The position numbers and the translations under genes were made by a program. Source: Aldehydirespirator sp965205155 (GTDB lineage Bacteria > Actinomycetota > Acidimicrobiia > Acidimicrobiales > Aldehydirespiratoraceae). From it: 64,000 nt of DNA. Location of the stretch: contig OZ242033.1 in NCBI GenBank assembly GCA_965205155.1, forward strand, positions 1,054,001 to 1,118,000, in the 5' to 3' direction. Below the pieces are notes generated by a model, which was not told the DNA's origin, searched no databases, and worked only from the letters and a program-made list of their open reading frames with translations. Below are positions 32,747-40,304 of this stretch, piece after piece; the first letter of the stretch is position 1; each line of letters starts with the position of its first letter.

Positions 32747-33378
32747 CCCGCGACGCTATCCAGCCTGGGACCGGGAGTGAAGCTGATGGGGAGACTCCTC
32801 CAGCCGCTGACGTTGCCGCTGTGGAACCGGACCTTGTTGTCGTGGTCCACCGTGTAGTCGCCCATGCGGCGGTGGATCTCCTCCAGCGCGACCCGCCCTT
32901 CCCGGCCGTCGACCTCCAACCCCAGCAGGTCCGACACGAGCCCGCCGCCGGGCACCTCGCCGGCGCGCCGCCGGTCGAGATCCTCGGTGAAGTAGGCGAG
33001 CACCTCGAAGATCGCGTCGGCTGCCTCCTTGGGGATCTCCATGGACCCGTCCTCGCGAACCAGACCCCGGTCGGTGAACGCCCGCGACACCAGCATCCGC
33101 AGCGCGGTGTGCTCCGGCGGGTCCATCTCGATGATCTCTTGAAACCTGGGGTTGGCGCGGTCGATGGGCCGCCTGCCCTCCAGCGCCACGCCACCGGCCG
33201 AGGAGTAGGTCTCGTAGTCCCGGAACGCATCCTGCACGTCCTCGAAGCGGCTGAGCGCCCAGAACCTCAGGTCGGAGTTCCAGCAGGCCGGCGCCTCGTC
33301 GCGCAACCGCCGGTAGGTGTCGTACGGGTTGTCGTGCACGGTGAACGCGTACGGGTTGTACGCCAGCGGCTCGGCCAC
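32743..33378 (-). pseudogene. Cytochrome P450 with an in-frame central deletion
   Basis: 211 residues where about 400 are expected. Residues 1 to about 160 are a normal P450 N-terminus (NPYAFTVHDNPYDTYRRLRDEAPACWN, EMDPPEHTALRMLVSRAFT). The chain then jumps directly to a C-terminal segment (EGRVALEEIHRRMGDYTVD, SGNVSGWRSLPISFTPG). The I-helix, ExxR motif and the heme-binding Cys loop are missing, so it cannot bind heme as a P450. Frame and leaderless -10 box (TAGCAT, 6 bases before GTG) are intact, so a heme-less protein may still be made and the downstream genes still translated. Confidence 0.8.
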
Positions 33379-33498
33379 GGACCGATGCTACGAGGCCGCG
33401 ATGCGCCCCGTCGAGGGCCGACGATGCGATACTTCGGCCCGGACCGGAATGCGGGACTCCCGGCCGTGGCGCGGTTGGCAGCCCGCAGGGAGGGTGCG

Positions 33499-34989
33499 GT
33501 GACGGCGAGGACCATCGGGCTGGCGGGAACGGGAGTCATCGGCTCCGGCTGGGCGGTGCGCGCCCTGGCCCGGGGCCATGACGTGGTCGCGTGGGACCCC
33601 GGCCGCGGCGCCGAGGATCGGCTCCGGGCCGCCGTCGAGCGGGCCTGGCCCTCAGCGACTCGACTGGGACTGTTCCCCGGGGCCGACCCGGCCCGGCTGC
33701 GGTGGGCCGGCAGCCCGGAGGAGGTCGCGGCTTGCGCCGACTGGGTTCAGGAGAGCGCCCCGGAGGACGAACCGGTCAAGCGGTCGCTGCTTCAACGGCT
33801 GGACTCGGCGGCCGAGCCGGCGACGGTGATCGCCAGCAGCTCGTCGGGACTTCTGCCCACCCGTCTTGCCGACGGGCTCAATCATCCGGAGCGGCTTCTC
33901 ATCGGCCACCCGTTCAACCCCGTGTACCTGCTGCCCCTGGTAGAGGTGGTGCCCGGCGAAGCCACCGTGGAGGAGACCGTTGCCGCAGCCATGGCTCATT
34001 ACGACGACCTGGTCATGCATCCTCTGCTGGTGCGCAACGAGGTCGAGGGCTACCTGTCGGACCGTCTGCAGGAGGCGCTGTGGCGCGAGAACCTGCATCT
34101 CGTGAACGACGGTGTCGCCACCACCGCCGAGCTGGACGACTCGATCGTCTACGGCCCCGGCCTGCGCTGGGCGGCCATGGGCACCAACCTCACTTTCCAC
34201 CTGGCCGGTGGCGAGGGCGGGATGCGCCACATGCTGGGCCAGTTCGGGCCCGCGCTGAAGCTGCCGTGGACCCGGCTGGAGGCGCCCGAGCTGACCGGAG
34301 ATCTGATCGAGGCCATGGCTGCGGGCACCGACGAACAGGCCGGCGGGCGGTCCATCGCGGAGTTGGAGCGGCAGAGGGACGACTGCCTGCTGGCGGTGAT
34401 GCGGGCGCTGCGACCGAGCGGCATCGGCGCCGGCCGCCTCATCGCCGAGCGGGAGGCTCGGATCCTGGTCGCCAAGGCTTCCACCGAGGCCGCGCCGTGG
34501 ACGCCCGGCACGGAGATCGCAGCCCCGCTGGCGCTGTACTCGGCCGTCGTGGAGCCCGACTGGGTGGACTACAACGGCCACATGACCGAGTGGGCGTTCC
34601 TGACGGCCTTCGGGTGGGCGTCCGACGCCGTGTTCCGCTACGTCGGTATCGACGAGTCCTACCGGAACGGCGGGCACTCCTACTACACGGTCGAGACCCA
34701 CCTCAACCACCTGCGGGAGGCCTCCGAGGGCGAGACGCTGGGGGTCACCACCCAGGTGCTCGGCAGCGACGCCAAGCGCCTGCACATCTTCCACACCATG
34801 TACCGCGACGGCGAGATGCTGTGCACCGGTGAGCAGATGCTGGTCCACGTCGACACGGCAGCCGGCCGCAGTGCGCCCGTGCTGGGTGGCCCCGCGGCCG
34901 CAGTGGCCGCGGTTACCGCTGCCCACGCCTCGATGCCGGTGCCGCCGCAGGTTCGCGGCGGAATGGCAATCCCGAGCCCCAAGGCTTGA
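33499..34989 (+). CDS. L-carnitine dehydrogenase fused to a hot-dog thioesterase
   Basis: 496 residues from GTG 33499, with GGGAGG just upstream. Residues 1 to about 320 are a 3-hydroxyacyl-CoA dehydrogenase-type domain: GLAGTGVIGSGWAVRALARGH, SSSSGLLPTRLADGL and RLLIGHPFNPVYLLPLVEVV. Residues about 345-480 are a thioesterase with WVDYNGHMTEWAFL. This architecture matches bacterial carnitine dehydrogenases that oxidise L-carnitine to 3-dehydrocarnitine, the thioesterase releasing betaine or carnitine from CoA. First gene of a four-gene operon. The usual next enzyme, a BKACE (DUF849) cleavage enzyme, is not in the window. Confidence 0.82.
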   Translation: MTARTIGLAGTGVIGSGWAVRALARGHDVVAWDPGRGAEDRLRAAVERAWPSATRLGLFPGADPARLRWAGSPEEVAACADWVQESAPEDEPVKRSLLQRLDSAAEPATVIASSSSGLLPTRLADGLNHPERLLIGHPFNPVYLLPLVEVVPGEATVEETVAAAMAHYDDLVMHPLLVRNEVEGYLSDRLQEALWRENLHLVNDGVATTAELDDSIVYGPGLRWAAMGTNLTFHLAGGEGGMRHMLGQFGPALKLPWTRLEAPELTGDLIEAMAAGTDEQAGGRSIAELERQRDDCLLAVMRALRPSGIGAGRLIAEREARILVAKASTEAAPWTPGTEIAAPLALYSAVVEPDWVDYNGHMTEWAFLTAFGWASDAVFRYVGIDESYRNGGHSYYTVETHLNHLREASEGETLGVTTQVLGSDAKRLHIFHTMYRDGEMLCTGEQMLVHVDTAAGRSAPVLGGPAAAVAAVTAAHASMPVPPQVRGGMAIPSPKA

Positions 34990-35005
34990 GCGAAAGGAGC
35001 CCGGT

Positions 35006-36166
35006 TTGGACTTCTCGATCAGCGACTCCCAGCAGATGGTGGTCGACACGGTGCGCGCCTTCGTAGAGCGCGAACTGGTCCCCCACGAGGACGAGGTGGA
35101 GCGCACCGGCCAGGTGCGGCCCGAACTGGTTGAGGCGATCCGCGGCAAGGCCATCGACGCGGGCCTGTACGCGGCCAACATGCCCGTCGAGCTGGGCGGC
35201 GGCGGCCTCGACGACCTGACCCTGGCCATGGCCGAGCGGGCCTTCGGCTGGACCGCCTACGCCCTGCACTACATCGTGGCCCGCCCGTCCAACATCCTGA
35301 GGGCATGCACCGGCGACCAGATCGACGAGTACCTGCTGCCCACGGTGCGGGGCGAGCGGGTGGAGTGCCTGGCGATGAGCGAGCCCGACGCTGGCTCCGA
35401 CCTGAGGGGCATGACCTGCCGGGCCGAGCGCCGGGGCGACGAATTCGTCGTGAACGGCACCAAGCACTTCATCAGCCACGCCGACCTGGCCGACTACGTG
35501 ATCCTGTTCGCGGCCACCGGCACGACCGACACCCCTCGAGGCCCCCGCAAGCTGATCTCGTCGCTGCTGGTGGACTTCGACACCCCCGGCGTCGAGCGGG
35601 TGGCTGGCTACAACTGTGTGTCGAACCGGGGATACCACAACTTCATCCTCAACTTCGACGATGCCCGGGTGCCGGCCTCCAAGCTGCTCGGCGAGGAGCA
35701 CCGGGGCTTCGACGTGGCCAACGAGTGGCTGGGCAGCACCCGCTTGCAGGTGGCCGCGGTGTGCCTCGGGCGGGCCGACCGGGCCCTGTCGGTAGCCCTC
35801 GACTGGGCCGCCACCCGCGAGCAGTTCGGGCAGCGCATCGGGCGGTTCCAGGGAGTGTCGTTCAAGCTGGCCGACATGCGCACCCGCCTGCTGGAGGCCG
35901 AGATGATGACCTACCGGGCCGCTTGGCTGTCGGCCCAGGGCGAGACGACCGACGCCGACGCGGCCATGGCCAAACTGTCGGCCACCGAGATGCTGCAGTT
36001 CGTCTCGGACGAGGCCATCCAGATCCTGGGCGGGATGGGGCTCATGGACGAGCTTCCGCTGGAGCGGATCTGGCGCGACGCCCGGGTGGACCGCATCTGG
36101 GACGGCACCAGCGAGATCCAGCGCCACATCGTGTCGCGCCACATGCTGCGACCCCTCGGCTGCTGA
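35006..36166 (+). CDS. Acyl-CoA dehydrogenase, probable gamma-butyrobetainyl-CoA dehydrogenase
   Basis: 386 residues from TTG 35006, with AAGGAG six bases upstream. Family features: CLAMSEPDAGSDLRGM near residue 128 (FAD/substrate loop), REQFGQRIGRFQGVSFKLADM near 274, LGGMGLMDELPLERIWRDARVDRIWDGTSEIQ near 348. The usual catalytic Glu position lies around the LERIWRD segment. The neighbourhood (carnitine dehydrogenase, CaiD) suggests oxidation of gamma-butyrobetainyl-CoA to crotonobetainyl-CoA. The family is certain; the substrate is inferred. Confidence 0.85.
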   Translation: MDFSISDSQQMVVDTVRAFVERELVPHEDEVERTGQVRPELVEAIRGKAIDAGLYAANMPVELGGGGLDDLTLAMAERAFGWTAYALHYIVARPSNILRACTGDQIDEYLLPTVRGERVECLAMSEPDAGSDLRGMTCRAERRGDEFVVNGTKHFISHADLADYVILFAATGTTDTPRGPRKLISSLLVDFDTPGVERVAGYNCVSNRGYHNFILNFDDARVPASKLLGEEHRGFDVANEWLGSTRLQVAAVCLGRADRALSVALDWAATREQFGQRIGRFQGVSFKLADMRTRLLEAEMMTYRAAWLSAQGETTDADAAMAKLSATEMLQFVSDEAIQILGGMGLMDELPLERIWRDARVDRIWDGTSEIQRHIVSRHMLRPLGC

Positions 36167-36214
36167 GATCGTCGTGACCCCGCCCGTGCGCCCAACCGCG
36201 ATCCGGCCCTCGTC

Positions 36215-36288
36215 GTGACCGGTCGGCTCGATCGGCTGTTGAGATCGTCGTGACCGGTCGGCTCGATCGGCTGCTGAGATCGTCGTGA
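36215..36288 (+). repeat. Tandem 35-bp repeat carrying two 12-codon ORFs before the synthetase
   Basis: The start of the acyl-CoA synthetase gene is present three times, GTGs at 36215, 36250 and 36285. The first two copies each encode MTGRLDRLLRSS and stop at a TGA that overlaps the next GTG (GTGA). CGGCTGCTGAG occurs both at the dehydrogenase stop and in the synthetase start, a likely source of misalignment. The chain preserves overlapping stop/start codons up to the real gene. Confidence 0.65.
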
Positions 36289-38477
36289 CCGGTCGGCTCG
36301 AGCGGCTGCTGAGGCCGCGGTCGCTGGCCTTCGTCGGGGGCACGGCCGCCGAGCTGGCCATCGACGCCTGCCGCGCCTTCGGCTTCGCGGGCGACATGTG
36401 GGCCGTCAACCGGAGCCGGGAGCTGCGAGGCCTTCCCACCTTCGCCTCGGTGGGCGAGCTGCCGGCCGGCGCCGACGCCGCCTTCGTGGGCGTGGACCGC
36501 CACGCCACCGTCGAGGTCGTGGGCCAACTGGCCGCTCGCGGCGCGGGCGCGGCGGTGTGCCACGCCTCGGGCTTCGCGGAGACCGGCGAGGCCGGAGCGG
36601 CCCTCCAGGCCGAGCTGGTGGCCGCGGCCGCGGGCATGCCCCTGGTCGGTCCCAACTGCTACGGGATGCTGTCGGCGGTGGCCGGCGCGGCGCTGTGGCC
36701 CGACGTCCACGGGCTGGCCCGTACGGGTCGCGGTATCGCGCTGCTGAGCCAGAGCGGCAACATCGCGGTCAACCTCACCATGCAGCGCCGGGGCCTGGAC
36801 GTCGCCTGGGTGATGACGTTGGGTAACCAGGCCGACATCGGCATCTCCGAAGCCTTCGAGGCCATGGCCGCGGACGACGCGGTCACCGGGGTGGGTCTGT
36901 GCATCGAGGAGCTGGACGACACCGAGCGGTTCGTTGCCGCGGCTGTGTCCGCTCGCCGCCGGGCCCTGCCGGTGGTGGCGCTCAAGCTGGGAGCGTCGGA
37001 CGCCTCGGGTGCCATCGCCGTAACCCACACCGCCTCGCTGGTGGGCGACGACGCCGCCTACGGCGCGCTGTTCGACCGGCTGGGCATCCACCGGGTGCAC
37101 AGCCTGCCCGAACTGCTCGACACCCTGGCCGTCCTGTGCGCAATCGGACCGCTGAGGGGCGACCGGCTCGTGTCGTTGAGCTGTTCCGGAGGCGAGGCGG
37201 CGTTGGTCGCCGATCGCAGTCGCAACCGCGGCCTCAGCTTCCCGCCGTTCGCCCCCGACCACGCCGACCGGGTGGCATCGGCCCTGGACGGCCGGGGCGC
37301 GGTCACCAACCCGCTCGACTACCACACGTTCATCTGGGGCGACGAGGACCGCCTGGCCAACTGCTTCCGCGCCGCCCTCGGGCCGGGCACCCCCGGCGAC
37401 GAGGCACCGTTCGACGCCGCGCTGCTGGTGATCGACTTCCCGGCCGAGGGGCTCGACCGGTCGCGCTGGTGGCCCACTCTGCGGTCTTTCGGCGAAGCCT
37501 GCTCCGCTAGCAGCACTCCCGGCGTGGTCGCCGCCTCGTTGGCGGAGAACCTGCCGGAAAAGGCCCGCGCCCGCGCCGCCGAGTTGGGTCTGGCCGCCTG
37601 CGGCGACATCGACACCGCCCTGTCGGCATTGGAGGCGGCCGCGGCATGGGGGCAGGCCCGCACGTCTGGACCCGCCGACATCTTGCTGCCGCCGTCGGCC
37701 CCACCGTTCTTGTCAGCCGGCCAATGGCCGTCCTCCCTTCGCCGTGGATCGGATGGACCGGCCCCCGAAGCTGGAGCCGGGTCGAACCGCCAGCCGGAGC
37801 GACCGTATGGAAGGGGTGTGACAGGCGATGGCATCCCCGGTGCCGCCGCCCTGTCGGAACACGAGGCGAAGCGGCGTCTCGGTGCGGCTGGCGTGGCGGT
37901 GCCCGCAGGCGTGGTCGTGCCCGCAGGCCGGGCTGCCGGCGCCGCGGCCGAGATCGGATACCCGGTCGTGGCCAAGACCACCGGCCTCGCCCATAAGACA
38001 GAGGCCGCCGGGGTGGCGGTCGGTCTCGACAGTCCTGAAGAGGTAGCCGCCGCCTCCTCGCGCCTCGCCGGCGACGACGGGACCGTGCTGGTGGAGTCCT
38101 GCATCACCGGCACAGTCGCCGAGATGCTGGTCAGCGTCCGCTCAGCGCCCCCGATCGGGATGCTGCTCACCCTCGGAGCAGGCGGGACTCTGACAGAACT
38201 GCTCGACGACACTGTCAGCCTGCTGTTGCCGGTGTCGGCCGATGACGTTCGCGGTGCCCTCCGCAGACTGCGGGTCTGGCCGATGCTGGCTGGTCACCGG
38301 GGCCGACCGCCTGCCGCCGTCGACGCCGTCGTCGAGACGGTCTCTGCACTCGGTGCGCTGGTGCGCGACGATCGCAGCATCATCGAAGTCGAGATCAACC
38401 CCCTCATGGTCACGCCGCATGCTGCCGTGGCGGCCGACGCGCTGATGCTCGTGTCGGAGGCACCACCCAATGCCTGA
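36285..38477 (+). CDS. ADP-forming acyl-CoA synthetase (acetate-CoA ligase superfamily), two-domain fusion
   Basis: 730 residues from GTG 36285. Residues 1 to about 450 are the CoA-binding and ligase alpha part (SLAFVGGTAAELAIDACRAFGF, GPNCYGMLSAV, LLSQSGNIAVNL, and the phosphohistidine-type AVTHTASLVGDDAAY near 248). A Pro/Ser/Gly-rich linker follows, then an ATP-grasp beta part from about 525 (EHEAKRRLGAAGVAVPAG, YPVVAKTTGLAHKTEAAGV, EVEINPLMVTP). These enzymes make acyl-CoA with formation of ADP. In this operon it probably activates gamma-butyrobetaine or carnitine, replacing CaiC/CaiB. Its stop overlaps a bridging ORF. Confidence 0.85.
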   Translation: MTGRLERLLRPRSLAFVGGTAAELAIDACRAFGFAGDMWAVNRSRELRGLPTFASVGELPAGADAAFVGVDRHATVEVVGQLAARGAGAAVCHASGFAETGEAGAALQAELVAAAAGMPLVGPNCYGMLSAVAGAALWPDVHGLARTGRGIALLSQSGNIAVNLTMQRRGLDVAWVMTLGNQADIGISEAFEAMAADDAVTGVGLCIEELDDTERFVAAAVSARRRALPVVALKLGASDASGAIAVTHTASLVGDDAAYGALFDRLGIHRVHSLPELLDTLAVLCAIGPLRGDRLVSLSCSGGEAALVADRSRNRGLSFPPFAPDHADRVASALDGRGAVTNPLDYHTFIWGDEDRLANCFRAALGPGTPGDEAPFDAALLVIDFPAEGLDRSRWWPTLRSFGEACSASSTPGVVAASLAENLPEKARARAAELGLAACGDIDTALSALEAAAAWGQARTSGPADILLPPSAPPFLSAGQWPSSLRRGSDGPAPEAGAGSNRQPERPYGRGVTGDGIPGAAALSEHEAKRRLGAAGVAVPAGVVVPAGRAAGAAAEIGYPVVAKTTGLAHKTEAAGVAVGLDSPEEVAAASSRLAGDDGTVLVESCITGTVAEMLVSVRSAPPIGMLLTLGAGGTLTELLDDTVSLLLPVSADDVRGALRRLRVWPMLAGHRGRPPAAVDAVVETVSALGALVRDDRSIIEVEINPLMVTPHAAVAADALMLVSEAPPNA

Positions 38478-38544
38478 CGCCGCCCCCGCATGCTGCCGTG
38501 GCGGCCGACGCGCTGATGCTCGTGTCGGAGGCATCGCCCGATGA
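38470..38544 (+). repeat. 71-bp duplication of the synthetase/caiD junction forming a 24-codon ORF
   Basis: About 142 bases at 38417-38559 are a near-perfect tandem duplication with 71-base offset, covering the end of the synthetase and the start of the next gene. The first copy of the downstream start (ATG 38470, inside the synthetase end) opens a 24-codon ORF that ends at 38544, overlapping the caiD ATG (ATGA). Few mismatches mean the event is recent. Confidence 0.65.
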
Positions 38545-39338
38545 CTGACGCCGCCCCCGCGAGCGCGGTGACGGCCGTCGCCGACGGGCCAGTGCTCGAG
38601 GTCACCCTCGATCGGCCCAAGGCCAACGCCATCGACGCGGCTACCAGCCGGGAACTGAGCGGGGTGTTCGCCGCCTTCCGCGACGATCCTGATCTGCGGG
38701 TCGCGATTCTCACCGGCGCAGGCGACCGCTTCTTCAGCGCGGGCTGGGACCTCAACGCGGCAGCCGGCGGCGAGGAGTTCGAGGCCGACTACGGCGAGGG
38801 CGGCTTCGGGGGATTCGGCGAGCTGCCCGGCCTGCTCAAGCCGGTGGTCGCCGCGGTCAACGGAGTGGCCGTGGGTGGCGGATTCGAGATCGTGCTGGCC
38901 GCCGACCTCGTGGTGGCGGCCGAGCACGCCCGCTTCTGGCTGCCGGAGGCCTCACTGGGGATAGTGCCCGACACCGCCTCGGTGCGCCTGCCCAGGATGC
39001 TCCCGCCGGCGGTGGCCAACGAGATCCTCTACGCCGGCCGGCGACTCGACGCGGCCGAGGCGCTGCGCTGGGGGCTGGTCAACTCGGTGGTCGGCAGCGC
39101 CGATCTCATGGCCGAGGCCCGCACTCTGGCCGCCCGGATCGTGGAGGCTGCACCGCTGTCGGTGGCCGCCATCGGCCAGATCCGCGACCGCGCCCGGCAT
39201 CTGCCGCTGGACCAAGCCTTCGAACTGCTGCGATCCGGCGAGCTGGCCGCCTACGAGGCCATGCTGGCTTCCGGCGACGCCGCCGAGGGCCCCACAGCCT
39301 TCACCGAGGGCCGTGCCCCCCGCTGGCAGGGCGCCTGA
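38541..39338 (+). CDS. caiD: Crotonobetainyl-CoA hydratase (carnitinyl-CoA dehydratase)
   Basis: 265 residues, crotonase fold. It matches, from memory, the E. coli CaiD sequence along its length: LDRPKANAIDAATSREL, FRDDPDLRVAILTGAGDRFF, SAGWDLNAAAGGE, KPVVAAVNGVAVGGGFE (oxyanion hole), LPEASLGIVPDTAS (catalytic Glu), RRLDAAEALRWGLVN and EGPTAFTEGRAPRWQG. Interconverts crotonobetainyl-CoA and L-carnitinyl-CoA. This is the strongest functional marker of the operon. Confidence 0.9.
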   Translation: MTDAAPASAVTAVADGPVLEVTLDRPKANAIDAATSRELSGVFAAFRDDPDLRVAILTGAGDRFFSAGWDLNAAAGGEEFEADYGEGGFGGFGELPGLLKPVVAAVNGVAVGGGFEIVLAADLVVAAEHARFWLPEASLGIVPDTASVRLPRMLPPAVANEILYAGRRLDAAEALRWGLVNSVVGSADLMAEARTLAARIVEAAPLSVAAIGQIRDRARHLPLDQAFELLRSGELAAYEAMLASGDAAEGPTAFTEGRAPRWQGA

Positions 39339-39418
39339 GCTAGCGGGGTCACCGGCAGGCCGCGAGTTACCTCGTCACTGAAGGCCGTGCCCCCGCTGGC
39401 AGGGTGCCTGAGCTAGCG
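39303..39418 (+). repeat. Imperfect duplication of the caiD 3' end
   Basis: The bases coding for the last residues of CaiD plus TGAGCTAGCGGG recur 66 bases later with one base deleted and two changed. Here no gene follows closely, so this copy is a plain 3'-end duplication. Bases 39419-39535 hold no gene except the ribosome site GGAGG of the next one. Confidence 0.6.
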
Positions 39419-39535
39419 GGTGGGTGCCGGGCCAGCGTATGCGCTGTTATGGGTTGTGATGTGTTTTGATGGTCTCCAGTTGTGGGGCGGCGGGTTCGGG
39501 GGTAGTGTCGCCCGGAGCGAATTGGAGGTGCGCTT

Positions 39536-40294
39536 ATGGGTTCGATGGTGACTGGGCCTCCCAAGGTGGAGGTCTACTATCCGGAGGGTCCCAGGGTGCC
39601 GGAGGGGAATCTGCAGACGAAGCGGCGCATGGAGCTGGTGATCGCGCTGCGGCACTGGTTCGACCGGCGCGCCGACGATGCGGGCGCGTGGGTGTGCTGT
39701 GACATCAACGTGTACTACAAGGAGGGCGACCCCAAGGTGGTGGTGGCGCCCGACGTGGCCGTGGCGTTCGGGGTGGACGCCGCCGCGATGGAGACCGAGA
39801 GCACCTTCCGGGTGTGGGACACCGGGGCGGCGCCGTGCTTCGCGCTGGAGATCGCGTCGCCCAAGACGGTCCGCACCGACTTGTATGTGAAGCCGGCCAA
39901 GTACGCCGCGCTGGGGGTGGAGGAGTACTGGCGTCTCGACCCCACCGGCGGGGAGTTGCTGGACCCGCCGCTTCAGGGCGAAAGGCGCACATCGGGGCGC
40001 TGGGCGCCGATCGATGTCGTAACTGAGCCAGACGGCGGGCTGCGGGCCCGCAGCGACGTGCTGGGCCTGGACCTGTGCTGGCGGCCGCCCAAGCTGCGGC
40101 TGTGGGACCTCTCCGAGGGCGAGTGGCTCCCTGACCCCGACGACCAGGCCGCCGCCCGGCAGGCCGCCGAGGCCGAGCTGGCCGTCCAGGCCGGCCGGGC
40201 GTCAGCCGCCGAGGACCGGGCGTCTGCTGCCGAGGCAGAGCTCGCCTCGCTTCGAGCCCGTCTCCGCGGCACCCCCGGGAAGGCCAGCGAATAG
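39536..40294 (+). CDS. Uma2-family (DUF820) PD-(D/E)XK nuclease-like protein
   Basis: 252 residues from ATG 39536, with TTGGAGG nine bases upstream. Residues about 60-130 form the Uma2 restriction-endonuclease-like core: VVVAPDVAVAFG, then CFALEIASPKTVRTD with the E-x-S pattern, and KPAKYAALGVEEYWRLDP. The last 60 residues are an Ala/Glu-rich coiled coil (AEAELAVQAGRASAAEDRASAAEAEL). Uma2 proteins are abundant in some actinobacteria and cyanobacteria; function unknown, possibly mobile-element associated. Confidence 0.8.
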   Translation: MGSMVTGPPKVEVYYPEGPRVPEGNLQTKRRMELVIALRHWFDRRADDAGAWVCCDINVYYKEGDPKVVVAPDVAVAFGVDAAAMETESTFRVWDTGAAPCFALEIASPKTVRTDLYVKPAKYAALGVEEYWRLDPTGGELLDPPLQGERRTSGRWAPIDVVTEPDGGLRARSDVLGLDLCWRPPKLRLWDLSEGEWLPDPDDQAAARQAAEAELAVQAGRASAAEDRASAAEAELASLRARLRGTPGKASE

Positions 40295-40304
40295 GCGCGC
40301 GCCG

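Noticed and set aside
31482..33378. Membership of the P450/dehydrogenase/CMD operon in the carnitine pathway
   Set aside because: It is on the opposite strand with its own promoter, and none of its products matches a step of carnitine breakdown.
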